Below, piece by piece: positions 21,571 to 32,301 of a stretch of 64,000 nt of DNA. The DNA is from Excoecaria cochinchinensis (Eukaryota; Streptophyta; Magnoliopsida; Malpighiales; Euphorbiaceae): NCBI GenBank assembly GCA_947683425.1, contig CANTUQ010000078.1, positions 2,668,001-2,732,000 of the forward strand, written 5' to 3'. Under the pieces are notes generated by a model that made no database searches, was not told the origin of the DNA, and was given only the letters and a program-made list of their open reading frames with translations. Position 1 is the stretch's first letter, and each line of letters starts with the position of its first letter. Made by a program: the position numbers and the translations under genes.

Positions 21571-23666
21571 CCTATGCAGGCAGGCCATTTACTTTTGGGG
21601 AGGCCTTGGCAATTTGATAGACATGTTTTCTATAATGGATACACTAACCGTTACTCATTTTCTTATGAATGTACAAAGGTTACATTAGCACCATTATCAC
21701 CTCAATAAGTGTTTGAAGACCAAAAGAAACTAGCTGAGAAGGGGAAAGAGGCTTCGGCCAAGAGAGAAGAGGGGAGTGGGGCTATGGCCCAAAGTGAAAT
21801 TAAGAAAGAAAAAGAAAGAAAAAGGGGAAAAGAGGCCAGAAAAGAAACAAAACAAATAAATGGCCCATTGGTGAGTGAAAACAAGAAAGGTGGGAGGCAA
21901 AAACAAAATTTTTATGTAAGGCTAAGAGAGGTTAGGAGTGCTTTAGCAATAGGGCAGCCATTGATCCTTGTAACTTACAAAGTGATTTTGTTTTTTGACA
22001 CTAACACTGACCATGAATATTTGCCTTCTAGTTTCGTGTCTTTGTTGCAGGACTATTTAGATGTTTTTCTTGATGAGCTACCAAATGGTTTACCACCTTT
22101 GAGAGGGATAAAACATCAAATAGATTTTGTGCCGGGATCAACCATTCCCAACTGACCAGCCTATAGGAGCAATCCTAAGGAAACTAGGGAGATGCAAAGT
22201 CAAGTAGAAGAACTAACGGAGAAGGGATTGGTTAGGGAGAGCTAGAGTCCATGTGCAGTACTTGTTTTATTGGTGCCTAAGAAGGATGGATCATGGAGAA
22301 TGTGCGTTGATTGCCGTGCAGTCAACAAAATCACTGTAAAGTATAGACATCTTATCCCTAGGCTTGATGATATGCTAGATGAGTTATATGGTGCTATTTA
22401 TTTTACTAAGATTGATTTAATGAGTGGATATCATCAAATAAGAGTGAAACTTGTTGATGAATGGAAAATAGCTTTTAAGACTAAGTATGGATTGTATGAA
22501 TGGTTAGTCATGCCATTTGGGCTATCTAATGCCCCTAGCACTTTTATGAGGCTTATGAACCATGTGTTGCGTGCATACTTAGGGAAGTTTGTTGTTGTCT
22601 ATTTTGATGATATACTCATTTACAGCAAGTCTTATGAAGAACATCTTGAGCATGTTAAGTTAGTATTGCAAACTTTGAGGCATGAACAGTTGTATGCTAA
22701 ACTTAAGAAATGCACATTTTGTGTAGATAGACTTGTGTTTCTTGGTTTTGTGGTGAGTGCACAGGGAATTGAAGTGGATGAGGAGAAAGTGAAAGCAATA
22801 AAGGAATGGCCAACGCCTAAATCCATTTTGGATGTGAGGAGCTTCCATGGTTTGGCAAGCTTCTATAGGCGATTTGTGCAGGATTTCTCTACCATTGCTG
22901 CACCACTTACAGAAATAATCAAGAAAAAGTTGGGTTTAAGTGGGGATAAGCACAACAAAAGGCTTTTGAAAATTTGAAAGGGAAGTTGTGTTATGCTCCT
23001 ATTTTATCTTTGCCTAATTTTGATAAGACTTTTGAAATTGAATGTGATGCTTCTGGTTTAGGTATTGGGGCTGTTCTAATGCAAGAAAGGAAACCAGTAG
23101 CATATTTTAGTGAGAAGTTTCATGGAGCCCAACTCAATTATTCAACCTATGACAAGGAGCTTTATGCTCTAGTGAGAGCCTTGGACATGTGGCAACATTA
23201 TCTCTTACCTAGGGAGTTTGTCATCTATACTGATCATGAATCCCTCAAACATTTGAAAGGACAAGATAAGTTGAACAAAAGGCATGCTAAATGAGTTGAA
23301 TTTATTGAAACATTTCCCTATGTTATTCAATATAAGCATGGAAAAGAAAATGTTGTTGTTGATGCATTATCAAGAAGATATGCTTTGATTTCTACACTTA
23401 GTTCTAAGTTGTTAGGATTTGAGCATATTAAGGAATTATATGATGGTGATTCTGATTTTGGTAATGTATATAATGCATGTGAACATAAAGCCTTAGATAA
23501 ATTCTATAGACATGATGGATTTTTATTTAAGGGCCGCAAGCTTTGTTTGCCTAAATGTTCTATGCATCACTTGCTTGTATTAGAATCTCATTATGGGGGA
23601 TTGATGGGACATTTTGTGGTACAGAAGACCCATGACATGTTGAATGAGCATTTCTTTTGGCCTCAC
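21571..23666 (+). mobile_element. Element I, right part (protease end to integrase start)
   Basis: Continues the sequence interrupted at 14115: CCTAT is duplicated and the protease frame resumes with MQAGHLLLGRPW-type sequence. It ends in the integrase zinc-finger region at 23666, where the J LTR has inserted after CTCAC. The remainder of I is missing, probably removed with the 3' part of J. Confidence 0.82.
21576..23666 (+). pseudogene. pol of element I (protease end, RT, RNase H, integrase start)
   Basis: Four main plus-strand frames (21709-22155, 22270-22977, 22974-23294, 23385-23669) cover the linker, RT (VVYFDDILIYSK near 22595), RNase H (CDASGLGIG, STYDKELYAL, VVDALSRR with A changed) and the start of integrase. 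Premature stops occur after STIPN (22153), within the segment before 22270 and at 23292, and there is a frameshift near 22975. None of the domains is complete in one frame. Sequence is nearest to D. Confidence 0.88.
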
Positions 23667-24546
23667 TAATGCGTGCACAGGGGGGTCAACATTGCAAGAT
23701 TATAAACATTGCAAGTTCGGATTCATGGAGATCAAATTTGGGAAAGTTCAAGAAGGCTTGAAGGTGGTTTACTGTAGCTATGAAGAAGCCGAATCAAAAA
23801 GAGACTTTGTAAAGAGGCATGTGAAAGTCATGTGACCTTGACATGTGCCATCCATGTGCTTTGACATGTGCTAGACATGTGCCATGTCATGTGCTATGCA
23901 TGTGCACATCATGTGACACATTACATGTGCAATGCATGTGCCAATTAATGGACTTAATGGGCTGTTTTGTTTGGGCTTTTAGTTCAGGCTTTTATTTATT
24001 ATTTTTATTTGATTATTTGTAATATATTAGGCCTTAACTTATTCTTTTGGGCTTATTTAAGTGAGATAGGCTTTAATTAGCTTGGGCTCATTTAATTAGT
24101 TCTTTTTAGGCTTTTTGGGCTGTATTTTAAGTTAATTAGTGTGGTCTTTAGTTATCTTGGTGTAAGGCCCATGTTTAAAGGCCTATTTGATTAATTAGGA
24201 TTTTTATTAGCTTAAAGGAGTATAAATACTCCTCAAAAACGAATTTGTACAGAGAGATTGGAATTATTAAACATTGGAGGCTATCCTCTTTTCTTGGCTT
24301 TGCCAAAATTCTAATAGATTAGATTTGTGAGATTTGCTTGCTTTTCTTTTCTATTGCATGAAGAATTTGATTAACTTATCAATTATTTGATTGTGGCATT
24401 TTTTAGGTTCTTTAATTCCCGATTATTTGCGTTTCCATTCACAAGTTGTTTGGGAGTTCAATAGGGAGGGTGTTTATCTGATTTTGCTTTGCTATTCGAG
24501 TCGTATGTGTGGGTTTGTAGCTCGTTAGCTATTGGGTTCCGCATCA
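23667..24546 (+). repeat. 5' LTR of element J (880 bp)
   Basis: Runs from TAATGCGTGCACAGG (degenerate TGATGCG) to GGGTTCCGCATCA. It carries the LTR-encoded gag tail at its start, a CATG array at about 23815-23945 and a TATA box at 24221-24228. Closely related to the E LTR at 45585-46479. Confidence 0.9.
24221..24228 (+). promoter_or_regulatory. TATA box in the J LTR
   Basis: TATAAATA in the context GGAGTATAAATACTCC, itself a short palindrome. The same context occurs in the A, E, L, P and N LTRs. Confidence 0.65.
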
Positions 24547-24548
24547 TT

Positions 24549-24560
24549 TGGTATCAAAGC
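24549..24560 (+). promoter_or_regulatory. Primer-binding site of element J (one mismatch)
   Basis: TGGTATCAAAGC follows the LTR by 2 bp. It differs by one base from the TGGTATCAGAGC seen in the other elements. Confidence 0.85.
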
Positions 24561-26139
24561 CAAAGTAAGGTAAATTCCTATTTATCTTAGAGTTAGGGTT
24601 GTGTTTTCTTTTTCTTGATTGTTTTATGTTTGTGCCGAATTTGGTCTCATCAAGTTTCTGATTTTGTGTTTTTTTTTGTGCTTTAAATTAGCCTTTTCTT
24701 AGCCTTTGTTTTATTTACTTTTTTTTGCCTTGAGATTCTGATTTTTGCCTTGAACCGAAACATTGATTATCCTTGGCTTGAAATCTGAATTTTGGGAGTA
24801 GAAGTTATAGTTTGTTTGCTGAAATTATAAAAAAAAAAGGAGAAGAAAAAAAAAGAAGTAGAACATCTTTGGGTTTAGAAATCCGAACCTTGTAGGAGTT
24901 TGTTTTAATTTGATTGCTGAAATTTATTAAAAAAAAAACAGCAAGAAGAAAAGAAAGAAAAACATACAAAAGAAAAGAATAGAAGAAATAGAGAAAAGAA
25001 GAGAAAAAAAAACGTGAAAGAAAGGAATATAGGAGGAGAAAAGGGTAGGGAGCAATTCGGCCAAGGAGGGTTTATATTGCAAAGGGCAAATCCAAATCCT
25101 ATAATAGTTGGGAGAAAATTAATCCATATTGCTTGGAGAATTAGGAATCCTTTAGGGGCTAGTAAAATTAATCCTTATCCCTTTGGGGTTAGGTTTTCAA
25201 AATCCTAATCCATATCAGAATTGGAATTGTAATCCTAATCATACTTAATCAAGGATTTACTTCGCAATCATCGATCCATCATTTGTGTTATCCATTTCTT
25301 ATCCATTTGTGTTATCCATTTCTTATCCATTTGAGTTGCCATTTTTGATACCATTTCTTATCCATTTGAGCTGCCATTTTTGTTTCATTTCTTATCCATT
25401 TGAGCTGCCATTTTATCATATCTTATCCATTTGTTCCACCATTTTTGGAATCATTTTTTATCATTTGTGCCATCATTTTTCTACCATTTTGCTATCATTT
25501 TGCGCACAACTTGACACATTAATTAGAGCTTGATACACCATTCGGCCTATTCATTATTGTGGCTCTAAATTGAATTGTCTTGCATGCAAACTACTTTATT
25601 TAGTTCAGTTTTGTCTTTTTGTTGATTTCTTGCTTTGCTGGGTAGAATATCTAGGTTCTATATTTGGTTTACTTTGTAGTGAATCAAATTCATATATTTT
25701 GTCCAAAATTATCATTTTTCTTAATTCTTGTTGCTTATTTCTTTGTTTAAGCTTGCTTTTGTTCTTTTACATTATTAGAGTATCTTTACTTGTTCTAATA
25801 CTCTAATTTGGATATAATCAAGTGGTACACCACTCTTGACCGTGTATCACCTCCATTGTGTCTAGTGTCTTCTTTCTAGTTTTGAGCTATCTTTTTATTG
25901 TTAGTGCTTATTTTCTTTGCCTTCTTAAACGTGCTCAAGATTCTTGATTTGTGGATTGAATTCTGAAGTGCAATTTTAAAGTTGCAAGCTTGAGTGGTAA
26001 AAGGCAAGAGAGTGTGAGGACATTAAGAGGGTAAAAGCCTTATTTGTGTGAAACACGAGAGGAGTGACATTCTTTGAGTGTAAACACGTGAGGGAGTGCT
26101 TGTGAGGTTTTTATCTAACAATTTTGCAGGTAATACACC
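24561..26139 (+). other. Leader of element J
   Basis: An untranslated leader of 1.6 kb. It begins with AAGTAAGGTAAATTCC (donor-like at 24570) and ends with ATTTTGCAGGTAA (acceptor-like at 26129), 10 nt from the ATG. It also has A-rich runs (24830-25010), seven TTATCCAT minisatellite units at 25290-25440, and CACGTG at 26085-26090. No convincing gene; a 64-codon frame at 25014 is low-complexity. Confidence 0.75.
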
Positions 26140-26177
26140 ATGACTGAAGAAACTAGTGGGAAGGGAATATCCCAAGG
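26140..26177 (+). pseudogene. gag start of element J, truncated
   Basis: Encodes MTEETSGKGISQ and is then fused at CAAGG to inverted RNase H sequence of D. Only about 12 codons of gag survive. Confidence 0.8.
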
Positions 26178-26997
26178 CATATCTTCTTGATAATGCATCA
26201 GCAACAATATTGACCTTTCCATGCTTATATTGAATAACATAGGGAAATGTTTCAATAAATTCAACCCATTTAGCATGCCTTTTATTCAACTTACCTTGTC
26301 CCTTTAAGTGTTTGAGGGACTCATGATCGGTGTGAATAACAAACTCCTTGGGTAGGAGGTAATGCTGCCACACATCCAATGTTCTCACCAAGGCATAAAG
26401 CTCCTTGTCATAGGTTGAATAATTGAGTTGGGCTCCATGAAGCTTCTCACTAAAATATGCTACTGGTTTCACAATACCTACACCAGAAGCATCACACTCA
26501 ATTTCAAAAGTCTTATCAAAATTAGGCAAAGATAAAATAGGAGCTGAACACAACTTCCCTTTCAATTTTTCAAAATCTTTTTGCTGTGCTTCTCCCACTT
26601 AAACCCAACTTCTTTTTTTATTATTTCTGTAAGTGGTGCAGCAACAGAAGAGAAATCCTGCACAAAACGCCTATAAAAGCTTGCTAAGCCATGAAAGCTC
26701 CTCACATCCGAAATGGACTTAGGCGTGGGCCAATCTCTAATTGCCTTCACTTTCTCTTCATCTACTTCAATACCCTGTGCACTCACCACAAAACCAAGAA
26801 AAACAAGTCTATCTATACAAAATGTGCACTTCTTAAGTTTAGCATACAACCTTTCATGCCTCAAAGTTTGCAAAACTAACTTAACATGCTCAGTATGTTC
26901 ATCAAAAGACTTGCTGTAAATGAGTATATCATCAAAGTAAACAACAACAAACTTTCCTAAATATGCACGCAATACATGGTTCATAAGTCTCATAAAT
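26173..26997 (-). pseudogene. RT C-terminal half and RNase H of element D
   Basis: Continues the RT interrupted by element C: SNAPST lies at 34097 and FMRLMNHVLRAYLGKFVVVY continues here, then FDDILIYSK, CDASG and DKELYAL up to VADALSRRYAL. A one-base deletion near 26598 shifts the frame before RNase H. A 21-bp in-frame deletion removes most of GAVLMQEK near 26470. The sequence stops at the junction with J, so integrase, polypurine tract and 3' LTR of D are gone. Confidence 0.9.
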
Positions 26998-27002
26998 GTG
27001 CT

Positions 27003-27693
27003 TGATGCGGAACCCCAAGGCTATGTAGAACCCGAAACCCCAAACACACAAATGGCAAGAATAAGAACATAATTTAAATCCCCAATCTAAAGAACCCCCA
27101 ATCAATAAAAATGAAAGGAAACGCTTATGATAGATTGATTTGAAGAATAAGAACAGAAATTCGCCACAAGATGAATTACCTTGATAAGAAAATCGTTCTT
27201 GATGCAATAGAAGAAGACAAATCCTCTCCAATGGTAAATTCGGCCAAACTAATCATCCCTAATACATCCTATCACGTGGTTATTATACCACTAATTAAAA
27301 TGAAACCCTAACTGAATAAGGCCTTAACAATGGGCCGCCAAACATAGCTAACTTAAGCCCATTTCGCTAATTAAGCCTAATAAACAAGAAATTAAATCCA
27401 ATAGCTTAAATAAATAACAAAACACAACTTAATGAGTCCAAACACAAGCCCATACGCCTAACATAATGCTTGGGCTGCCCAAAGCTTATTCCATTGGCTT
27501 TAAACAAATTAATGAGCCCATTTGAGTTCCCTCTTGAAGATTCGGCCCCAACTCCTCTTGCTTGTCCATATCTTCCACCATTCGGCCCATGTAGGCTTTG
27601 AGACCCTCCTTGAATTTCTTGGCTCTTGATCTAGTCACTGGGCCTTCTGGTAAAGCTAGTTCATCTCTTGGTTCCTTGGTCGTGCTCACATCA
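27003..27693 (-). repeat. 3' LTR of element C (691 bp)
   Basis: Runs from TGATGCGGAACC to GTGCTCACATCA. The coding tail of pol occupies 27486-27693. Confidence 0.95.
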
Positions 27694-30602
27694 TCCCCTC
27701 CCTCTTCAAAAGAATTCGTCCTCGAATCTGAGTCAAAATCAAAAGGAGATAAATCAGAAACATTAAAGGTAGCACTAACACCATATTCACCTGGTAAGTC
27801 AATCTTGTATGCATTGTCATTGATGCGTTGAAAAACTTGAAATGGTCCATCACCCCTCGCATCAAGCTTTGACTTCCTTTGCTGTGGGAACCGTTCCTTT
27901 CGCATATGCACCCAAACCCAGTCACCTGGTTCAAAAATTATTTGTTTTCGCCCTTTGTTAGCCTTCCGTGCATACATGCGATTCTTCTTCTCAATCTGGT
28001 CACGTGCTTTCGCATGTATTTCTTTAACCAAATCAGCCTTCTTTTTGCCATCTAAGCTAGCAAGCTTATTCAAAGGTAAAGGCGTTAAATCCAACACAGT
28101 TAAAGGATTAAAACCATAGACAATCTCAAATGGTGAAAACCCTGTAGAAGAATGTATAGCACGATTATATGCAAATTCAATGAATGGTAAACAATCCTCC
28201 CAAGTTTTCAAATTCTTTCCAACAATAGCACGCAACATAGTTCCTAAGGTTCTGTTAACTACTTCAGTTTGCCCATCAGTCTGGGGGTGACATGTAGTAG
28301 AAAATAAAAGCTTAGTACCTAATTTTCCCCACAAAACTCTCCAGAAATGACCTAGAAACTTGACATCTCTATCTGACACAATGGTTCTTGGCACCCCATG
28401 CAACCGAACCACTTCCCTAAAGAAAAGTTCAACAATATTTGTGGCATCATCTGTTTTATGGCAAGCAATGAAATGAGCCATTTTACTAAACCTGTCCACA
28501 ACAACAAATATGCTGTCCCTCCCTTTCCTGGTCCTAGGTAAACCCAAAACAAAATCCATAGAAATGTCAGTCCAAGGTTCACTAGGTACAGGCAATGGTG
28601 TATATAATCCATGAGGCATTGTCCTAGATTTAGCCTGTTTACAAGTAATGCATCTGGCACAAACCCTTTCCACATCTTTTCTCATGTTTGGCCAATAAAA
28701 ATGTTCATTAAGCATACCTAAGGTCTTTTGCACACCAAAATGCCCCATTAACCCCCCACTATGTGATTCCCTCACAAGCAACTCCCTAATAGAACATGTA
28801 GGAATACAAAGTTGTTTACCCCTAAAAAGATATCCTTCATGCCTATAATACCTATCAAATGCAGCACGCTCACATGCATGATACACAGTAGCAAAATCAG
28901 CATCATCAACATACATCTCTTTCAAATGCTCAAATCCAAGTAATTTAGAAGTAAGCATAGAAATCAAAGCGTACCTTCTGGATAGTGCATCTGCCACCAC
29001 ATTTTCCTTACCCTGCTTGTACTTGATCACATATGGAAACGTTTCTAGAAATTCCACCCATCTTGCATGCCTTTTGCTCAATTTCCCTTGTCCCTTCAAA
29101 TACTTGAGGGATTGATGATCACTATGAATCACAAACTCCTTAGGCAGCAAGTAGTGCTCCCATACTTCAAGTGCTCTTACCAATGCATAGAGCTCCTTAT
29201 CATAGGTGGAATAGTTCAGAATTGGCCCGCTCAACTTCTCACTGAAATATGCTATGGGACGTTTTTCCTGCATCAAAACAGCACCTATACCAATCCCAGA
29301 AGCATCACATTCAATCTCAAAAGTCTTAGAAAAGTCAGGCAAACACAAAACAGGAGCATTACATAATCTCTCTTTTAACATGCAAAAAGCATTTTCTTGC
29401 TCTTTCCCCCATTTAAACCCAACATTCTTTTTGACTATCTCATTCAGTGGCGCAGCAATGGTAGAGAAATCTCTAACAAATCGCCTGTAAAAACTAGCTA
29501 AGCCATGGAAACTCCTCACCTCACTAACAGTCTTAGGCGTTGGCCATTCTTGAATAGCCTTCACCTTTTCAGTGTCAACTTCCACTCCTTCCCCACTAAC
29601 CACAAAACCTAAGAAAATTACTTTATTCATGCAAAATGAGCACTTCTTAAGGTTTCCATACAACTTCTCCTTTCTCAACACACTCAAAACAGCTTTCACA
29701 TGCAAAATATGGTCATCTAAGCATCTGCTGTAAACCAGAATATCATCAAAATACACAACTACAAACTTTCCAAGGAACTCACGCAAGACATAATTCATTA
29801 AACGCATGAAAGTGCTAGGTGCATTAGACAACCCAAAAGGCATTACTAACCACTCATACAATCCGTACTTAGTCTTAAACGCAGTTTTCCACTCATCTCC
29901 CTCTTTCATCCTAATCTGATGATAGCCACTCTTTAAATCAATTTTTGTAAACAAACATGCACCATGCAATTCATCAAGCATATCATCTAATCTAGGAATA
30001 GGGTGGCGATACTTTACAGTGATTTTGTTGACCGCCCTGCAATCCACACACATCCTCCAAGTCCCATCTTTCTTAGGTACCAAAAGAACCGGTACTGCAC
30101 ATGGACTCATACTCTCTCTCACGTACCCCTTTTGCAGCAACTCATCCACTTGTCTTTGTAACTCCTTTGTCTCCTCCGGGTTACTTCGATAAGCAGGTCG
30201 GTTTGGAATCTGAGCTCCTGGTACTAAGTCAATCTGATGCTCAATCCCTCTTAAGGGTGGCAGTCCGTGTGGCACATCTTCAGGAAACACATCTTCATAT
30301 TCCTGCAACAAGGTCACAAAAACACTAGGCAAACTCGGGTCAAGGTCAGTGTTAGAGAATAAAGCCTCCCTAAACCGAATTAGTATTAAAGCTCTCTTGC
30401 CTAAGCACGCACTTTTTAACTCTCTCTCTTTTGCATAAAGACATGGTTGCTTCTTAACCTTTTCACTCCTCTCAAGTTCTTTTTGTTCACTCTTTTCTTT
30501 TCCTTCACTCACTAACTTTTTCTCTCCTGCACTTCCCATCTTCTTTTCCTTACTAGTGCAGTCACTCACCATTGGGCCTTTATTTTTATTCTTTTCTCTC
30601 AT
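27486..30602 (-). CDS. pol of element C: RT-RNase H-integrase with LTR-encoded tail (1038 codons)
   Basis: An intact frame. The ATG at 30602 is internal to the ancestral polyprotein and is not a true start. It holds a charged linker (1-70), RT with Y284-F-D-D287, RNase H with D433, E470, D495 and D538, the integrase zinc finger (about 614-651), catalytic D683, D744 and E780 (spacing 35), GPY/F near 919, and the PPT-encoded EEGGD near 966. The basic tail GPVTRSRAKKFKE (987-999) and 39 further residues are encoded within the 3' LTR. All active-site residues are present. Upstream, an indel in a homopolymer near 30640 separates this frame from protease. The domain set and LTR-crossing tail fit the CRM clade; no chromodomain was recognised. 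Confidence 0.92.
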   Translation of the reverse strand: MREKNKNKGPMVSDCTSKEKKMGSAGEKKLVSEGKEKSEQKELERSEKVKKQPCLYAKERELKSACLGKRALILIRFREALFSNTDLDPSLPSVFVTLLQEYEDVFPEDVPHGLPPLRGIEHQIDLVPGAQIPNRPAYRSNPEETKELQRQVDELLQKGYVRESMSPCAVPVLLVPKKDGTWRMCVDCRAVNKITVKYRHPIPRLDDMLDELHGACLFTKIDLKSGYHQIRMKEGDEWKTAFKTKYGLYEWLVMPFGLSNAPSTFMRLMNYVLREFLGKFVVVYFDDILVYSRCLDDHILHVKAVLSVLRKEKLYGNLKKCSFCMNKVIFLGFVVSGEGVEVDTEKVKAIQEWPTPKTVSEVRSFHGLASFYRRFVRDFSTIAAPLNEIVKKNVGFKWGKEQENAFCMLKERLCNAPVLCLPDFSKTFEIECDASGIGIGAVLMQEKRPIAYFSEKLSGPILNYSTYDKELYALVRALEVWEHYLLPKEFVIHSDHQSLKYLKGQGKLSKRHARWVEFLETFPYVIKYKQGKENVVADALSRRYALISMLTSKLLGFEHLKEMYVDDADFATVYHACERAAFDRYYRHEGYLFRGKQLCIPTCSIRELLVRESHSGGLMGHFGVQKTLGMLNEHFYWPNMRKDVERVCARCITCKQAKSRTMPHGLYTPLPVPSEPWTDISMDFVLGLPRTRKGRDSIFVVVDRFSKMAHFIACHKTDDATNIVELFFREVVRLHGVPRTIVSDRDVKFLGHFWRVLWGKLGTKLLFSTTCHPQTDGQTEVVNRTLGTMLRAIVGKNLKTWEDCLPFIEFAYNRAIHSSTGFSPFEIVYGFNPLTVLDLTPLPLNKLASLDGKKKADLVKEIHAKARDQIEKKNRMYARKANKGRKQIIFEPGDWVWVHMRKERFPQQRKSKLDARGDGPFQVFQRINDNAYKIDLPGEYGVSATFNVSDLSPFDFDSDSRTNSFEEGGDDVSTTKEPRDELALPEGPVTRSRAKKFKEGLKAYMGRMVEDMDKQEELGPNLQEGTQMGSLICLKPME
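27694..27712 (-). promoter_or_regulatory. Polypurine tract of element C
   Basis: Minus-strand CTTTTGAAGAGGGAGGGGA against the LTR; it overlaps codons for FEEGGD. Confidence 0.88.
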
Positions 30603-32301
30603 GGCCTCTTTTCTCTCTTCTTTTTTTTTTCATCTCACTACCCGAATTCCCACTTGAAGATTGCTGAATCTTCAACTGTTCCATGTATGTTTCTTTAGGT
30701 GACAAAGGTGCAAGGGTGATTTTCTGCCCATTATACATAAAAGAATACCTGTTCAAATACCCATCATGCATAACACGCCTATCAAATTGCCAAGGCCTAC
30801 CTAACAATACATGACCAGCCTGCATAGGCACAACATCACATACGGCATCATCAGCATATCTACCAATGGAAAATGAGACAACTACCTATTTGGTCACTCT
30901 GACTTCACCACTATCATTCAGCCATTGCAGCCTATAGGGACTAGGGTGTTTTTCACATTTAAGCCCCAATTTCTCTACCAATGTCATGCTAGCAACATTT
31001 GTACAACTACCCCCATCTATGATCAGACTACAAGCTTTACCACCTACCAAGCATTTAGTGTGAAAGATGTTCTCCCTCTGTTCTAGGCTATCTTCTTTTA
31101 CATTCACATTTAATGCACGCCTAATAACTAAGGATTCTCCCTTAACAGCATACTCAACAAATTCCTCATTGTCAGAACAGTCCTCTAAAGGTGGCATTTC
31201 ATCACTATCAGATTCATTACCCTCATCAGACTCAGATACAATTTCCCCTCCCCTAATAAACATAGACTTCCTATTTGGACATTCAGATGCATAATGACCA
31301 CGCCCTTGACATTTAAAACATTTAACTTCTCTATGTTTAGTATTAGAAGGAATTACATTAGAAGTACCTTTTGAGTCGGTTTTGCCACTCTTGATGTCCT
31401 TAGATTTGTCTTTTGAATCAATGGACTTCTGAACAGTCTTGTTCTCTTCCTTTTTCCACTTCGGATTCCAATTTGAAGTTGAACCCGAATTCTGAATTCT
31501 ATGGCTTCCCTTATACTTCAATTGTCTCTCCACCTTCATGGCCATGTTTACCAACTCTTCCATGACGATGAATGGGTGTAACTCCACGACATTAGCAATC
31601 TCCCTATTCAAGCCATTCAGAAACCGAGCCATGATTGCTTCTTCTTCTTCCTCAACATTGGCTTTAATCATCAACATCTCCATCTCCTTGTGGTAATCTT
31701 CTACTGTCCGAGACCCTTGAGTGAGTCTTTGCAATTGTTGATGTATATCCCTGTAGTAGTAGCTTGGTACAAATCTCTTCCTCATGATTCTCTTCATTTC
31801 TTCCCAACTAGCTACAGGAGCTTCGCCAATTCTTCTTCTGGTCTTGTTCAATTCATCCCACCATACTAAAGCATAGTTAGAAAATTCAACAGCAGCAAGT
31901 CTTACCTTTTTATTTTCAGAATAGTTATGGCAAGCAAAGACCAGCTCCACCTTCCTTTCCCACTCCAAATACTCCTCAGCATCATTTCTGCCCCTGAATG
32001 ATGGAATCCTCATCTTGATAGCATTGATGTTGCTATCTCTGTCTTCCTCCCTTCTCGGCCTTCCTCTCACAGATTGCACTTCATCCCCATCATGATCATC
32101 TCGGTCATATTCGTCATTATGAAATTGACCCCTCCTTGCATTCTTCCCGGTGGTGTTAGTAGTACTAGTTTCCAACCTGTCCAGCCTGTCATTAACGTTT
32201 CCCATTTCCCTCATGAACCTTTCAAAAGTTCCTTGCATTGCTTGAATTGCAAAGGCAATCTCCTCTTGGGACATTCCTTTCTTGCTGGATTCTTCAGTCA
32301 T
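30603..32301 (-). pseudogene. gag-protease of element C with stop and frameshift
   Basis: Start chosen at MTEESSKKGMSQEE, 52 nt after the CACGTG motif. Gag has a coiled-coil N-terminus, a domain from DAEEYLEWERKVELVFACHN to about residue 262, the zinc knuckle C328-C331-H336-C341 and an acidic MPPLEDCSD stretch. Protease has D429-G-G. After VRVTK a CAG-to-TAG change at about 30884 stops the frame within protease. Protease resumes as MPMQAGHVLLGRPWQFDRR up to an indel in the T-run near 30640. Both lesions look recent, since the rest is open. Confidence 0.9.

Larger units (their letters stand above)
23667..26177 (+). mobile_element. Element J: 5' LTR, PBS, leader and gag start only
   Basis: Plus-strand element inserted into integrase of I after CTCAC. 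It has a full 5' LTR, PBS, leader and about 38 bp of gag, then ends at a junction with minus-strand RNase H of D. Both parents share CAAGG at the junction (26173-26177), a typical end-joining microhomology. The LTR encodes the ACTGGSTLQDYKHCKF tail typical of the gag-only group, so J was probably non-autonomous. Confidence 0.88.

Noticed and set aside
22270..22977. Stand-alone reverse transcriptase gene
   Set aside because: It is one open stretch of the degenerate pol of element I, with stops on both sides.
25014..25208. Small plus-strand frame of 64 codons in the J leader
   Set aside because: A/G-rich low-complexity start in an untranslated leader, with no conserved counterpart in related leaders.
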